A stretch of DNA of 64,000 nucleotides from JAWLHJ01 sp039587535 (GCA_039587535.1 JBDHIF010000010.1:28369-92368); one strand, 5' to 3'; numbered from the stretch's first letter, positions 43,872-53,168 are shown. Notes: a model not told the origin generated them from the letters alone. Numbers and translations are program-made.

Positions 43872-45325
43872 CCGCGACCCGTCCCTCCGGCCCCGGGCCG
43901 GGCCCCGGCGTCTCTGCCCCCGTCTACTTCACCGTGGAAGAGCGCAGCCGCCTCGCGGCCCAAACGGGCCCCGCCTGCCTGCAGCGCCTCGAGCATGGGC
44001 TCGAGCTTGATTCCCGTTTCCTCCCACTCGGAGGCGGGAACGGAGCCCTCCACGATTCCGGCACCGGCGAACAGCGTCCATTCGGGTCCCCGTGACACCC
44101 CCGTCCGAAGCGCGGGGGCGAAAACCCCGTTGCCCTCGGGGTCGAACCAGCCTACCGGTCCCGCATACCAGCCCCGGTGGAACGGCTCATGCTGCGCCAG
44201 GACATCCAGAGCCGCGTCGCGCGGAAGCCCGCAAACGGCCGGAGTAGGATGGAGAATCCGGAGAAGGTCGAGCACCCCCACGCCCGGCGGCACGCTGGCC
44301 CGGATCTCGGTCTCGAGATGCTGGATGCGGGACAGGGTCAGCACGTGCGGTTGGGGATCCGAGCGAATCTGGTGGGCGACCGTGGACAGCCTGGCGATCA
44401 TGTCGTCCAACGCGATGCGCTGCTCGGCACGGTCTTTGTCGCTGGCCAGGAGCCGAGCAGCCAGCTCCGCTTGCTCGCGCGGAGTGGCACCGCGTCGGAT
44501 GGATCCCGCTACGGCGGTGGCGTGGAAGACCCCGTCCTTCAAGGTCGCCACGGTCTCCGGCGCGGCACCCACCAGCGCCGCGTCCGGCTCCGGCTCGAAC
44601 AGGAAGACGTGACTCCCGCGGTTCGCTCGCCAGAGATGCATGACCACATCCACGGGGTCCACCCGGCGCTCCAGGTGGACGGAAAGCGTGCGAGCCAGCA
44701 CCGCCTTGCTGACGTGCCCCTGGCGAATGGCGTCCAGGCAGGCCCGGACCGCGTCCTCCCAAACCTCCTGTGCCCCTGCCCGCAAGCGGCAAGGAATGGG
44801 CTCCACCTCCCGGCCCGGCACGTCTCCGGCTGCAGCGAGCTCTGCTCGGGTTACCTCGGCGACGTGCCGCAGTCGCGCCAGGGTCTCGTGCTCCTTGCCA
44901 CGTGGTGCCCGCGCCCGCGCGCGCAGCCAGGCATCGCCGGAAAGATCACCTTCCAGCTCCAGCTCGGGGGCCAGGAATCGCGCTCTCGGGAAGTCGGCCC
45001 AAACGTCCGACGGACGGTGTCCATCACGGAACGAGAACCCGCCGAAGAACCGAATGCGCGGGGCCCGGGTCGCGCTCGGCAGAAGCACGGGGTCTTCGGC
45101 CAGCCTTCTGGCCCTTCCCCCCACCTCGGCGAAACGGTCGTGCTCACCGGGGCGTCGATCCACGACGATCTCCGAAGCACTGCCTCGGTGCGCTACCCAT
45201 CGGTCCCCCCTAGCCCAGAAACCCCTCCGTGACCCCGAGCCCTGCGCCAGGAACGCGTCCGGACTCAGATCGGGCGCCGGAATGGTCACGGTCGCCAAGC
45301 GGGAGTTGTCCATGTCTGAGCTCAC
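43868..45325 (-). CDS. menF: Isochorismate synthase
   Basis: MenF converts chorismate to isochorismate, the entry step of menaquinone synthesis. The C-terminal chorismate-binding domain (about 200-460 of 485) contains LHPTPAVCGLPRDAAL, WYAGPVGW and LFAGAGIVEGSVPASEWEET. The N-terminal third is variable, as usual. GTG 45325 has AGGAG 5 nt upstream and is preferred to ATG 45313. It is the first gene of a tightly coupled leftward menF-menD-menA-menE unit. Anthranilate and PABA synthases share the fold but not this context. Confidence 0.92.
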   Translation of the reverse strand: MSSDMDNSRLATVTIPAPDLSPDAFLAQGSGSRRGFWARGDRWVAHRGSASEIVVDRRPGEHDRFAEVGGRARRLAEDPVLLPSATRAPRIRFFGGFSFRDGHRPSDVWADFPRARFLAPELELEGDLSGDAWLRARARAPRGKEHETLARLRHVAEVTRAELAAAGDVPGREVEPIPCRLRAGAQEVWEDAVRACLDAIRQGHVSKAVLARTLSVHLERRVDPVDVVMHLWRANRGSHVFLFEPEPDAALVGAAPETVATLKDGVFHATAVAGSIRRGATPREQAELAARLLASDKDRAEQRIALDDMIARLSTVAHQIRSDPQPHVLTLSRIQHLETEIRASVPPGVGVLDLLRILHPTPAVCGLPRDAALDVLAQHEPFHRGWYAGPVGWFDPEGNGVFAPALRTGVSRGPEWTLFAGAGIVEGSVPASEWEETGIKLEPMLEALQAGGARLGREAAALFHGEVDGGRDAGARPGAGGTGRG

Positions 45326-45459
45326 CCGAGCTCCTTTCGTGCAGGCAGCGGGTCCTGGGGTTACTGACGCCTCGAGGCACGCGGCAATATATCAGCCCTG
45401 ACGCCAGCAGGTCGCTAAGTTCAGGCCGCGTCCCCTTCCTTTCCCCGATACGACAGCCC

Positions 45460-46404
45460 ATGAGACCCCTTCGCGCATCCCCTCCGATCCTCGCTGTGCT
45501 GGCCCTCGGTTCCGCTTCGTGCGGAGGAGATGCCCCGGAGCCGAGCCCCGACGCGGTAACCGACGCCGACCGGCCGACGTTCCCCCTGGATGCGGACATC
45601 TGGCTGGCCGAGCTGGACAGGCACGACGGAGCCTTGGTCATGGGTTCTCCGCGCGAGGCCATCCACCGCGCCGGGTACGACAACCAACCGTACTTCACAC
45701 CCGACGGTCAGGGCTTCTGGTACGCCGGCATGGACGAGCACTCCGGGCAGGCCGAGATCTTTCTCTATCGGCTGGACGGTGCCTTCGCGCAGGTAACGCA
45801 GAGCGCCCCGGAGAGCGAGTACTCTCCCACCCCGCTCCCGGACGGCTCCGGCCTCTCGGTCGTGCGCGTGGAGGCCGATTCCACCCAGCGGCTATGGAAA
45901 CTCCCCTTCGACGGCTCGGAGGCGACGGTGCTCGTCCCGGCTCTGGCGCCGGTGGGGTACCACGCCTGGGTCGACGGATCGACGGTGGCGGCCTTCGTGC
46001 TCGGATCACCCCCCACCCTTCAGGTCACGGACCTCTCGACCGGCACGCTGAGCGTGGTCACGGAGAACATCGGGCGATCCATCCGATCCATCCCTGGCAC
46101 CTCCGCCGTCACCTTCGTAGCGCTGGACGAGGACTCCAACGCGGTCCTCACCCGCTATGACCTGGACGGAACGGTGACCCCACTCGTAGAAACCGTCGGG
46201 AACGGCGACTTTCATGCCTGGACCCCGGACGGGACCGTCCTCATGGCCGACGGTCCCCAGATCCACGCCTGGACCCCTGGGAACATGGGTTGGACCTTGG
46301 TCGCGGACTTGTCCGAGTACAACGTCCGAGTGACCCGCCTCGCGGTGAGCCCCGACGGAACGCACATTGCCCTCGTGGTCGAGCCGGGCGACGTGAGCCT
46401 GTAA
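45460..46404 (+). CDS. Lipoprotein with TolB/WD40-like propeller
   Basis: This 314-residue predicted lipoprotein has a signal ending ALGSASCGG. The mature part shows TolB-like blades (QPYFTPDGQGFWYAGMD, YSPTPLPDGSGLSVVRV, HAWTPDGTVLMAD, LAVSPDGTHIAL), each with the Y/P-DG turn typical of TolB/PD40 propellers. It is divergent from menF, and 61 bp separate it from the next, cotranscribed LVIVD gene. The binding partner is unknown. Confidence 0.78.
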   Translation: MRPLRASPPILAVLALGSASCGGDAPEPSPDAVTDADRPTFPLDADIWLAELDRHDGALVMGSPREAIHRAGYDNQPYFTPDGQGFWYAGMDEHSGQAEIFLYRLDGAFAQVTQSAPESEYSPTPLPDGSGLSVVRVEADSTQRLWKLPFDGSEATVLVPALAPVGYHAWVDGSTVAAFVLGSPPTLQVTDLSTGTLSVVTENIGRSIRSIPGTSAVTFVALDEDSNAVLTRYDLDGTVTPLVETVGNGDFHAWTPDGTVLMADGPQIHAWTPGNMGWTLVADLSEYNVRVTRLAVSPDGTHIALVVEPGDVSL

Positions 46405-46465
46405 GCGCTCACGGGTCCGACCCCACCCGAGACGCACCACCCTCAAGCCCTCAACTGCACACGCC

Positions 46466-48511
46466 ATGCTTCGTCCCAGCGCAACCTCCGGCTTCTCCCT
46501 GCTGCTCGCCGCTTTGTTCGCCCCCCTTTCCGCGCAGGACGCTCCGGCGACGGAGCTCCGTATCCAAGCCAGCGCCGAGCGGCTCGCTCTGGAAGCCGGA
46601 GAGCGGGTGGCGTTCACCGCCCGCGTGCTGGACGGGCGGGGACAGGTCGTGGACATCCCGCTCCGCATCGTAGGGCCCAGGGGTGCGGTCGATATCGAGG
46701 ACGGCTGGGTGACGGGCGTCGAGCCCGGGGACCACGAGATCTTTCTCACCGCAGTGCTGCAGGAAGCGGGAGCCGACGCGCCCCGGATGACCGTGCCGGT
46801 CACCGTGCGTTGGCCTGCCGTCACCGACATCCGGCTCACTCCGGAGCCCGGCACGCTCTACGTGGGCACCACGGTGGCCCATGAAGCCCGGGCCCTTCAC
46901 GGAGACGGCACCCAGCGTCCCGACGCCCCCGTGGCGTGGCGATCGTCCGACCCAGCGGTGGCGTCCGTGGACGACTTCGGCAACGTCACCGGACGAGCGA
47001 CCGGAACCGCAGTGATCTACGCGTCCTTCGAGCGGGGCGAGGCTTCCGTGACCCACGAAGTGGGCACGTTCCCCGCGGCTTCGCTGGACCTGGAAGGCGG
47101 TCCAGAAGAAGCTCGAACCGGCGACGTCGTGCGCTTCGAGGCCGTGCTGAGAGACGGGACTGGAAACCGCGTGAGGGACGTCCCGGTGACCTGGAGCCAC
47201 GCCTACACGCCCACGGAGGGGATGTTGGGAGTACCCGCCACCGGCCAGATCCAGGAGGGTGCCTACGTCGCCGACGTGCCCGGCATCCACACCGTAGTGG
47301 CCACGGCCGGACCACTCTCCGCCCGACACACCTTCCGCGCCACGCCCAGGGACGTCGTGCAGGAGCTGGAGGTCACCGGCCACGCGCTCGAGACGTGGTA
47401 TCGGACCACGGACATCTGGGTCTTCGAAGGCGTGGATGAGCGGGACTACGCCATCACGGGATCGAAGGTGTCCGGTGGGTACGCCTTCTTCTACGACGTG
47501 ACCGACCCGGGCGCCATTCAGAAGATCGACTCTCTGCAGGTCGATGCGCGCACCGTCAACGACGTGAAGGCGTCGCCGGACGGTCGCTACGCGGTGCTTT
47601 CCCGAGAGGGGGCGACCAATCGCCGGGACGGCCTCGTCATCGTGGACATGGCCGATCCGAGGAACCCGGTGGTGGCGTCGATCTTCGACGAGGGCATCAC
47701 GGGAGGCGTGCACAACATGTACGCCGACGACGACTACCTGTACGCGCTTTCGAACGGCGACAAGTATGTGATCGTGGACATGTCCGACATCTATGCGCCG
47801 CGATTCGTGTCGGAGTACAACCACCCCGACTCCCGGCTTCACGACGTGTGGGTCCACGATGGGCTGGCGTATTCGTCGGAGTGGGAGACAGGTGTGGTCG
47901 TGGTGGACGTGGGGAACGGCCGCTGGGGTGGGTCACCGGAGAACCCGGTTTTCGTCACGGCCTATCCCACGCCGAGCGGAGCCACGCACGCAGCGTTCCC
48001 CTACTTCCAGGAGTCCACCGGAAAGACGTACCTCTTCCTGGGTGACGAGATCATGAATCGCCGGGGGCTGGCCTGGGCGGGCTATCCGTCGTCTATGGGA
48101 TCCTACTCCGACCAGTACGACCCGGAGACCGGCACCGGTGGGATCCCCCTCGTCACGCGTGGCTACATCCAGGTCGTGGATTTCACCGACCCGGAGAATC
48201 CCGAGATGGTGGCCCGTTATGAGGTCCCGGAATTCGGTACCCACAACATGTGGGTCGAGGACGACAAGCTCTACCAGGCGTACTACGAAGGCGGGCTCAG
48301 AGTCGTGGACGTGAGCGGCGAGCTCATGGGCAACCTCTACACACAAGGCCGGGAGATCGCGGTCTTCAAGTCCGCGTCCCCGGCGGGCTACACGCCGAAC
48401 GCCACCATGGTTTGGGGAACCATGCCCCATAAGGGTCACGTGTTCTTCAGCGACACGAACTCGGGCATCTGGTCAGTACGGCTCGTCCCGAAGACCCGCC
48501 CCATTTCCTGA
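46466..48511 (+). CDS. Secreted LVIVD-repeat protein with Ig-like domains
   Basis: This 681-residue exported protein has a signal peptide cleaved at PLSAQ. The N-terminal half holds about three Ig-like/BIG2-type beta sandwiches (for example VAWRSSDPAVASVDDFGNVTGRATGTAVI near 148-180). The C-terminal half, from about 300, is a propeller of LVIVD-type repeats (DGLVIVDMADPRNPVVAS, KYVIVDMSDIYAPRFVSEY, GYIQVVDFTDPENPEMVARY, GGLRVVDVSGELMG), with several conserved histidines (VHNM, LHDVW, THNMW). Extracellular adhesion or metal-dependent binding is plausible; no enzymatic site is established. Confidence 0.82.
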   Translation: MLRPSATSGFSLLLAALFAPLSAQDAPATELRIQASAERLALEAGERVAFTARVLDGRGQVVDIPLRIVGPRGAVDIEDGWVTGVEPGDHEIFLTAVLQEAGADAPRMTVPVTVRWPAVTDIRLTPEPGTLYVGTTVAHEARALHGDGTQRPDAPVAWRSSDPAVASVDDFGNVTGRATGTAVIYASFERGEASVTHEVGTFPAASLDLEGGPEEARTGDVVRFEAVLRDGTGNRVRDVPVTWSHAYTPTEGMLGVPATGQIQEGAYVADVPGIHTVVATAGPLSARHTFRATPRDVVQELEVTGHALETWYRTTDIWVFEGVDERDYAITGSKVSGGYAFFYDVTDPGAIQKIDSLQVDARTVNDVKASPDGRYAVLSREGATNRRDGLVIVDMADPRNPVVASIFDEGITGGVHNMYADDDYLYALSNGDKYVIVDMSDIYAPRFVSEYNHPDSRLHDVWVHDGLAYSSEWETGVVVVDVGNGRWGGSPENPVFVTAYPTPSGATHAAFPYFQESTGKTYLFLGDEIMNRRGLAWAGYPSSMGSYSDQYDPETGTGGIPLVTRGYIQVVDFTDPENPEMVARYEVPEFGTHNMWVEDDKLYQAYYEGGLRVVDVSGELMGNLYTQGREIAVFKSASPAGYTPNATMVWGTMPHKGHVFFSDTNSGIWSVRLVPKTRPIS

Positions 48512-48571
48512 CCTGGCCGGCTGAGACCGTTCGAAGCGGCGAAGCCTGGCCGGGGACCGGAATCGTGGCGG

Positions 48572-48922
48572 CTAGCGCTCCTCCGCCCAGGCCCTCCATT
48601 CGTCCTCCGCGGGCCCAACCGTCAGCTTGTTTCCTTGGCGGATGAGGGGCATGCGTAGGACGAGCGGCTCTTCCGACGCGATCTCCATCCAGCGGTCCGG
48701 GCCATAGTGAGCCGCGTGGAGCCCCAGGGCCTGGAATCGCTTCGATTCGCGGTCGATGAGGTGGTCGACGCCGAATCGATCGAAGAACCGCCGTAGCTCG
48801 CCCTTCGAAGGCTCCCGCTGCTTGAAGTCCACGAAATGAGTCTGGATGCGCCGCTCCTTGAAGAAGCGGAGCGCCTTGCGTACCGTGGCGTCGTTCTTCA
48901 CGCCGAAGATCTGGACGTTCAT
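48572..48922 (-). CDS. ArsC/YffB-family protein lacking the catalytic cysteine
   Basis: This 116-residue thioredoxin-fold protein of the ArsC/Spx/YffB family has QIFGVKNDATVRKALRFFKERRI, the VDFKQREPSKGELRRF segment, RMPLIRQGNKLTVG and the C-terminal EDEW. The position that reads KNCDT in YffB-type proteins is KNDAT here, and there is no cysteine anywhere in the protein. Arsenate reductase activity is therefore excluded. A binding or regulatory role is possible. It is divergent from the DUF72 gene. Confidence 0.82.
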   Translation of the reverse strand: MNVQIFGVKNDATVRKALRFFKERRIQTHFVDFKQREPSKGELRRFFDRFGVDHLIDRESKRFQALGLHAAHYGPDRWMEIASEEPLVLRMPLIRQGNKLTVGPAEDEWRAWAEER

Positions 48923-48987
48923 TTCGCAAGTTAGCGCGTCGCCTCCAGGTCACAGAACCCCGCTCGGCCGCGCCCCGGAGCCCCGCC

Positions 48988-49998
48988 ATGACCCAGCAAC
49001 TCGGACTCTTCCACGACTCCGAGCCCGCCGCGGGCGCACCGGTGGGCTCCGTCGGACCGGCTCGGATTACCGACGAAGTCCGCGGAACCGCGGGAGCCCT
49101 CCCCCCAGGTGCGCGCCTGGGCACCTCGTCGTGGAGCTTCCCCGGTTGGTCCGGGATCGTCTACGACAGAGAGGCGTCGGCCTCGGTGCTGGCGCGCTCA
49201 GGGCTCGCAGCGTATGCACGACACCCCCTCTTCCGCACGGTCGGCTTGGACCGCACCTACTACCGTCCAATACCGGCGGAGACGTTTCGAGCGTACGCTG
49301 AAGCCGTCCCCGATGACTTCCGCTTCCTGGTCAAGGCGGACAGACGCATCACCTTACCAGGAGATCCCGACGCACCCACGCGTGGGACTCCGAACCGAAG
49401 CTTTCTGGACCCCGTCTATGCTGCCCGGGAGGTGGTCGAGCCGGCCGTGGAAGGGCTCGGCGACAAGCTCGGTCCCTTGCTCTTTCAGTTCTCTCCGGGC
49501 GGGCCGGAGAAGTTTGGAGGGATTCGGGACTTCACCGAGCGCCTCGGTCGCTTCCTGCGAGCGCTGCCCGAGGGCCCGCTCTACGCCGTGGAGCTCCGGA
49601 CTCCGGAGCTGCTGACGAAGGCGTACCGGGATGTGCTGGAGGACGTGGGCGCCGCCCATGGATACGTGGTCCACCCCTCCATGCCGGCGCTGGAGAACCA
49701 GACGTCCCTGCTTCCACCGCACCACCAGCCCGCGCTCGTGGTCCGGTGGATGTTGGGTGGAGACCGTGGCTATCAGGCCGCCCGTGATCGGTACGAGCCG
49801 TTCGATCGGATCGTCGACGAGGACGGAGCCACCCGGCACGCGGTGGGTCTGGCCGTTCTCGACGCTCTCGTCGCCGAGCAGGAGGCTTTCGTCATCGCGA
49901 ACAACAAGGCAGAAGGTTCGGCTCCGCGGACCCTGGAGCGCCTTGCCGACCACATCGTGCGGTGGGGTACCGCTGGCGAGGCCGTCCATGCTTCGTAA
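48988..49998 (+). CDS. DUF72 (YecE-like) protein
   Basis: This 336-residue TIM-barrel-like DUF72 protein is of unknown function. Landmarks are the early GTSSWSFPGWSGIVYD, LDRTYYRPIPAETFRAYAEAVPDDFRFLVKADRRIT, LGPLLFQFSP, and the C-terminal VIANNKAEGSAPRTLERLADHI. It is longer than E. coli YecE (about 270) because of an N-terminal extension of about 40 residues. The last 11 bases overlap the start of the next gene. A nucleic-acid-related role has been suggested for the family but is not established. Confidence 0.85.
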   Translation: MTQQLGLFHDSEPAAGAPVGSVGPARITDEVRGTAGALPPGARLGTSSWSFPGWSGIVYDREASASVLARSGLAAYARHPLFRTVGLDRTYYRPIPAETFRAYAEAVPDDFRFLVKADRRITLPGDPDAPTRGTPNRSFLDPVYAAREVVEPAVEGLGDKLGPLLFQFSPGGPEKFGGIRDFTERLGRFLRALPEGPLYAVELRTPELLTKAYRDVLEDVGAAHGYVVHPSMPALENQTSLLPPHHQPALVVRWMLGGDRGYQAARDRYEPFDRIVDEDGATRHAVGLAVLDALVAEQEAFVIANNKAEGSAPRTLERLADHIVRWGTAGEAVHAS

Positions 49999-50446
49999 TC
50001 CGCAGGTTTGGGCGTTCGCGGCTTCCGGGTGGCTCCTGCTGATGGGTGTCACTCAGCTCGGGCTGCACGTGTGGGGCGTGGTGCTGGAACACGCGATGGA
50101 GGGGCAGCGTGCGTTCGCCATGGAGGCAATGAAACAGGCCTTCCTTCTGGAGCCCCTCCAACCCAGTCTGTGGCGCCGGTATCGGCTGCTCAACGTGTCG
50201 CTCGGCCTTTTCTACCTGTTCGCGGGAGCGGTCCCCGGACTCCTCGCGTGGATGAGAGTCGACAGCCGCGTGTTGGCCGGTTTTGCCCTGTTCGGGACGG
50301 TCTTCTGGACGCTCACCTTCGTCCCGTACGCGTTTCATGATCCGGTAGCGCTCCCTCTCGCCACCGCCGCCGTTTCCGTCCCGCTACACGGGACCGTCTG
50401 GCTCACGGCGACCTTCAAGGCGCTCCAGGCGCAGGACAGGGCCTAG
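49988..50446 (+). CDS. Membrane protein of unknown function, four helices
   Basis: This 152-residue protein has about four hydrophobic segments (near 8-30, 68-88, 95-115 and 120-142) and a charged loop after the first. ATG 49988 overlaps the DUF72 stop and has GAGG 6 nt upstream, so it is coupled to it. I recognise no domain. A transmembrane location is clear, a function is not. Confidence 0.7.
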   Translation: MLRNPQVWAFAASGWLLLMGVTQLGLHVWGVVLEHAMEGQRAFAMEAMKQAFLLEPLQPSLWRRYRLLNVSLGLFYLFAGAVPGLLAWMRVDSRVLAGFALFGTVFWTLTFVPYAFHDPVALPLATAAVSVPLHGTVWLTATFKALQAQDRA

Positions 50447-50514
50447 GATCTTTCCGGCGGTTCCCGGATACTCAGGATCAGACAGCGCCCACTCTCCCCG
50501 CGAGGAGCCCCTCG

Positions 50515-51000
50515 ATGAAGCCTTGGACTCGGCTGATCCCCATGCTCGCCCTGCTCACGGCATGCGGCACCGGCGAAGCCGGCCAGGTCGAGGACCGGGC
50601 CGCCTACACGGTCTCGCAGGACATGCCGCCGATCTTGGTGTACAAGACGCCAACCTGCGGGTGTTGCAACGGATGGGTCGAGCACCTGCGAGAAGCGGGC
50701 TTCACCGTCGAAGCGCGTGACGTGAGGGACCTCATGAGAGTCAAGCTCGACGCCGGCGTGCCGACCGGAATGAGCTCCTGCCATACGGCCATCGTCGAGG
50801 GGTACGTCGTGGAAGGGCACGTTCCTGCGGAGCACGTGGCGCGCCTGCTCCAGGAGCGTCCCAACGTCGCCGGTATCGCGGTCCCGGGTATGCCCATCGG
50901 GTCACCCGGTATGGAAGGACCCAACCCCGAGCCCTACCAGGTCCTGGCCTTCGGCCACGACGGCTCTGCCAGCGTCTTCGCGGAAGTGACCCCGCGCTGA
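50515..51000 (+). CDS. DUF411 metal-binding lipoprotein
   Basis: This 161-residue exported protein has a lipobox (ALLTACG) and the DUF411 core: YKTPTCGCCNGWVEHLREAGF with a CxCC metal site, GVPTGMSSCHTAIVEGYVVEGHVPAEHV, and a C-terminal GIAVPGMPIGSPGME. DUF411 proteins are associated with copper or other soft-metal handling. It stands alone with no visible copper pump nearby. The cell location is probably periplasmic, lipid-anchored. Confidence 0.87.
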   Translation: MKPWTRLIPMLALLTACGTGEAGQVEDRAAYTVSQDMPPILVYKTPTCGCCNGWVEHLREAGFTVEARDVRDLMRVKLDAGVPTGMSSCHTAIVEGYVVEGHVPAEHVARLLQERPNVAGIAVPGMPIGSPGMEGPNPEPYQVLAFGHDGSASVFAEVTPR

Positions 51001-51036
51001 CATGGGGCTGCTCGGGAGCCGCGTCCGCACCTGACG

Positions 51037-51435
51037 GTGACGCCCCTGGTCCTGGTCGTCGAGCGTGCTCCGGAGCTCAGGGCGATGCTCGAGGACGGGC
51101 TACGGCAGGCAGGGTACGACGTGAGTGTGGCTTCGGACACGAGAGAAGCCCTCGCCCTCATGCGGAGCACCCACGTCGATCTGGTGTTGGTCGACCCCCC
51201 ATTGGAGGCCGGGGAAACGGGCCCCGGGATGCTCGACGAGATCAACGACGAATTCCCGGACGTACCGTCGATCGTGGTGGCCGAGGACGTGTTCGACCCG
51301 ACCTCCCTCCTCCCGTCTCAGGGGGGTGACTACCACCGGCAACGACTTGCCCGCCCCTTCACGCTGAGCAGTCTCCTGGCCGCTGTGCGAAGGGCCACCG
51401 GAGGGCCCGACGGCCGCCGGTACCCCCAGGGCTGA
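51037..51435 (+). CDS. Stand-alone degenerate response-regulator receiver domain
   Basis: This 132-residue receiver-fold protein starts at GTG 51037. The phosphoacceptor aspartate position is kept (LVLVDPP). The acidic pair near the N-terminus is reduced (VVERAP), and the conserved lysine before PF is replaced (RLARPF). Canonical phospho-switching is therefore doubtful. It has no output domain. It is convergent with, and 33 bp from, the NarL-type regulator, hinting at a link to that pathway. The start is uncertain because no ribosome site is obvious. Confidence 0.65.
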   Translation: MTPLVLVVERAPELRAMLEDGLRQAGYDVSVASDTREALALMRSTHVDLVLVDPPLEAGETGPGMLDEINDEFPDVPSIVVAEDVFDPTSLLPSQGGDYHRQRLARPFTLSSLLAAVRRATGGPDGRRYPQG

Positions 51436-51468
51436 GACCGAGCACCCACTCGAGGCGAAGCGGCCGGA

Positions 51469-52128
51469 TCAGACCCGTTTGAGCAGCCCGACTTCCAAGG
51501 CGAAGCGGACGAGCTCGCTCCGGTGGCTGAGCCCCAGCTTCTCCATGATCCTCGAGCGATAGGTGTCAACGGTCTTGGGGCTGATGAAGAGCTTCTCTCC
51601 GATCTCCCTCGAGCTGAAGCCCTCCGCCGTGAGGGCCAGTACTTCGCGCTCCCTGGGGCTGAGCCGTTGGAGCCCCCCTTCGTCCTCCGTGCGGTCGTTG
51701 CGCTCTTTGTAGCGTTGGAGGAGGAGCGTCGTAGCCTTGGGCGGCATGAAGACCTGACCACGGGCGACAACCCTCAGGGCTTCGAGCAGGTCGGTGTCGG
51801 CGCTGGTCTTCGTCAGGTACCCGCTTGCACCGGCTTCCACCACGGGCACCAGGTACTCCTCCTCGGCGTGGACGGTCAGCACCAGGACCTTCGTATCCAG
51901 CCCGAGCGCGGCAATACGGCGTGTGGCATCCAGCCCGTTGGTCCCGGGCATGGACAGATCCATGACGACCACATCGGGCTTGAGCTCACGTACTCGCTCG
52001 ACGGCCTCTTCCCCCGTTCCCGCCTCACCCACCACCTGCATTCGCCCCTCGGCTTCGATGAGCGCTTTGATGCCCGCTCGAAACATCTGATGATCGTCAA
52101 CGAGCAGGATCTCCAGAGGATCGCTCAT
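51469..52128 (-). CDS. NarL/FixJ-family response regulator
   Basis: This 219-residue regulator has a full receiver (acidic pair D11-D12, phosphoacceptor D57, T85, K107) and a C-terminal LuxR-type helix-turn-helix (LSPREREVLALTAEGFSSREIGEKL...KTVDTYRSRIMEKLGL). ATG 52128 overlaps the kinase stop by 4 nt. The partner is the adjacent histidine kinase. Candidate targets include the divergent stress-gene cluster, where a palindrome is seen. The long upstream frame is spurious. Confidence 0.93.
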   Translation of the reverse strand: MSDPLEILLVDDHQMFRAGIKALIEAEGRMQVVGEAGTGEEAVERVRELKPDVVVMDLSMPGTNGLDATRRIAALGLDTKVLVLTVHAEEEYLVPVVEAGASGYLTKTSADTDLLEALRVVARGQVFMPPKATTLLLQRYKERNDRTEDEGGLQRLSPREREVLALTAEGFSSREIGEKLFISPKTVDTYRSRIMEKLGLSHRSELVRFALEVGLLKRV

Positions 52129-53168
52129 CGCTCCACCTCTTCGGTTACCGGGTGCTGGAAGGGGATGGAAGCGCGCACCGTCGTGCCGCATCCCGGCTCG
52201 CTCTCGACGAAGAGGGTTCCACCCACCATGGACGCCCGCTCCCGCATGCCCGACAGACCGAGTCCCTCGTCGAGGTCCCGTACGAGCGAGGGATCGAACC
52301 CACAGCCGTCGTCTCGCACCTCTACGGTCACCGCTCCCACGGCTACCCCCAAACGCAGCCACGTGTGCTCCGCGCTGGCGTGTCGACGCGCGTTGGACAG
52401 GGCCTCCTGGATGATACGATAAACGGCGAGCTTGCCCGTGAGATCGAGGTAGGGGTCCACGTCCCTCACATCGGCCTCCACATCGAAGTCCAGTCGTTCC
52501 CTCAGCGCGCGGACGTGTGCGAGGACAGCCGGAGCCAACCCCACCTCTTCCAGCTCCGGCGGACGCAAGCCCCGGGCGATCCGCTTCACCTCCTCGGCCG
52601 TCTCGACGATCTCTGCGCGGATCTCCTCCACGAGGGTTTGGCGAACGGCGGCATCGTCCTCATCGGCCAGGAGGCGCACCCGCAGAAGGAGCGTGGCCAG
52701 ACGCTGAGCCGTGTCGTCGTGAAGCTCGCGCGCGATGCGCCTTCGCTCGTCCTCGGTGGCGCGCAGGGCGCCCGCGGAGAAGTCCCGCAACCGCTTGTGG
52801 GCACTGACGTCGCGGACCGCGCAGATCACCCATGGCCTTCCCCCGGAAGTCGCACTCTCCCAGGGACTCAAGCTGATCTCGACGGGGAACGTGGAGCCGT
52901 CTCTCCGTTGGCCCCTGAGCTCCAGCCCGACTCCCATGGGGCGGTCCCGCGGGTGCGTCATGAAGCTCCTCCGGTGGCTCTCGTGCCTCGCCCGCAGCGC
53001 CTCCGGCACAAGCACCTCCACCCGGGATCCCACGAGCTCGTCACGGCTCCACCCGAAAAGGTGCTCCGCCTTGGGGTTCGCTTCCTGGATCTTGCCCTCC
53101 CCATCCACCACCAGGTAACCATCCGGCGCGGCCCTGCACATGGCACGGTATTCTTCGAGCGCGATCAA
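52125..53168 (-). CDS. PAS-domain sensor histidine kinase (HisKA_3 type)
   Basis: This 347-residue kinase has an N-terminal PAS domain (about 5-125; YLVVDGEGKIQEANPKAEHLFGW), a HisKA_3 dimerisation helix with the phosphoacceptor H150 (RRRIARELHDDTAQRL), and a HATPase_c domain (YRIIQEALSNARRHA, VRDDGCGFDP, GLGLSGMRERA). There is no membrane helix, so sensing is cytoplasmic. TTG 53168 is the only start giving the full PAS domain, with GGAGG about 10 nt upstream. It phosphorylates the coupled NarL-type regulator. Confidence 0.9.
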   Translation of the reverse strand: MIALEEYRAMCRAAPDGYLVVDGEGKIQEANPKAEHLFGWSRDELVGSRVEVLVPEALRARHESHRRSFMTHPRDRPMGVGLELRGQRRDGSTFPVEISLSPWESATSGGRPWVICAVRDVSAHKRLRDFSAGALRATEDERRRIARELHDDTAQRLATLLLRVRLLADEDDAAVRQTLVEEIRAEIVETAEEVKRIARGLRPPELEEVGLAPAVLAHVRALRERLDFDVEADVRDVDPYLDLTGKLAVYRIIQEALSNARRHASAEHTWLRLGVAVGAVTVEVRDDGCGFDPSLVRDLDEGLGLSGMRERASMVGGTLFVESEPGCGTTVRASIPFQHPVTEEVER

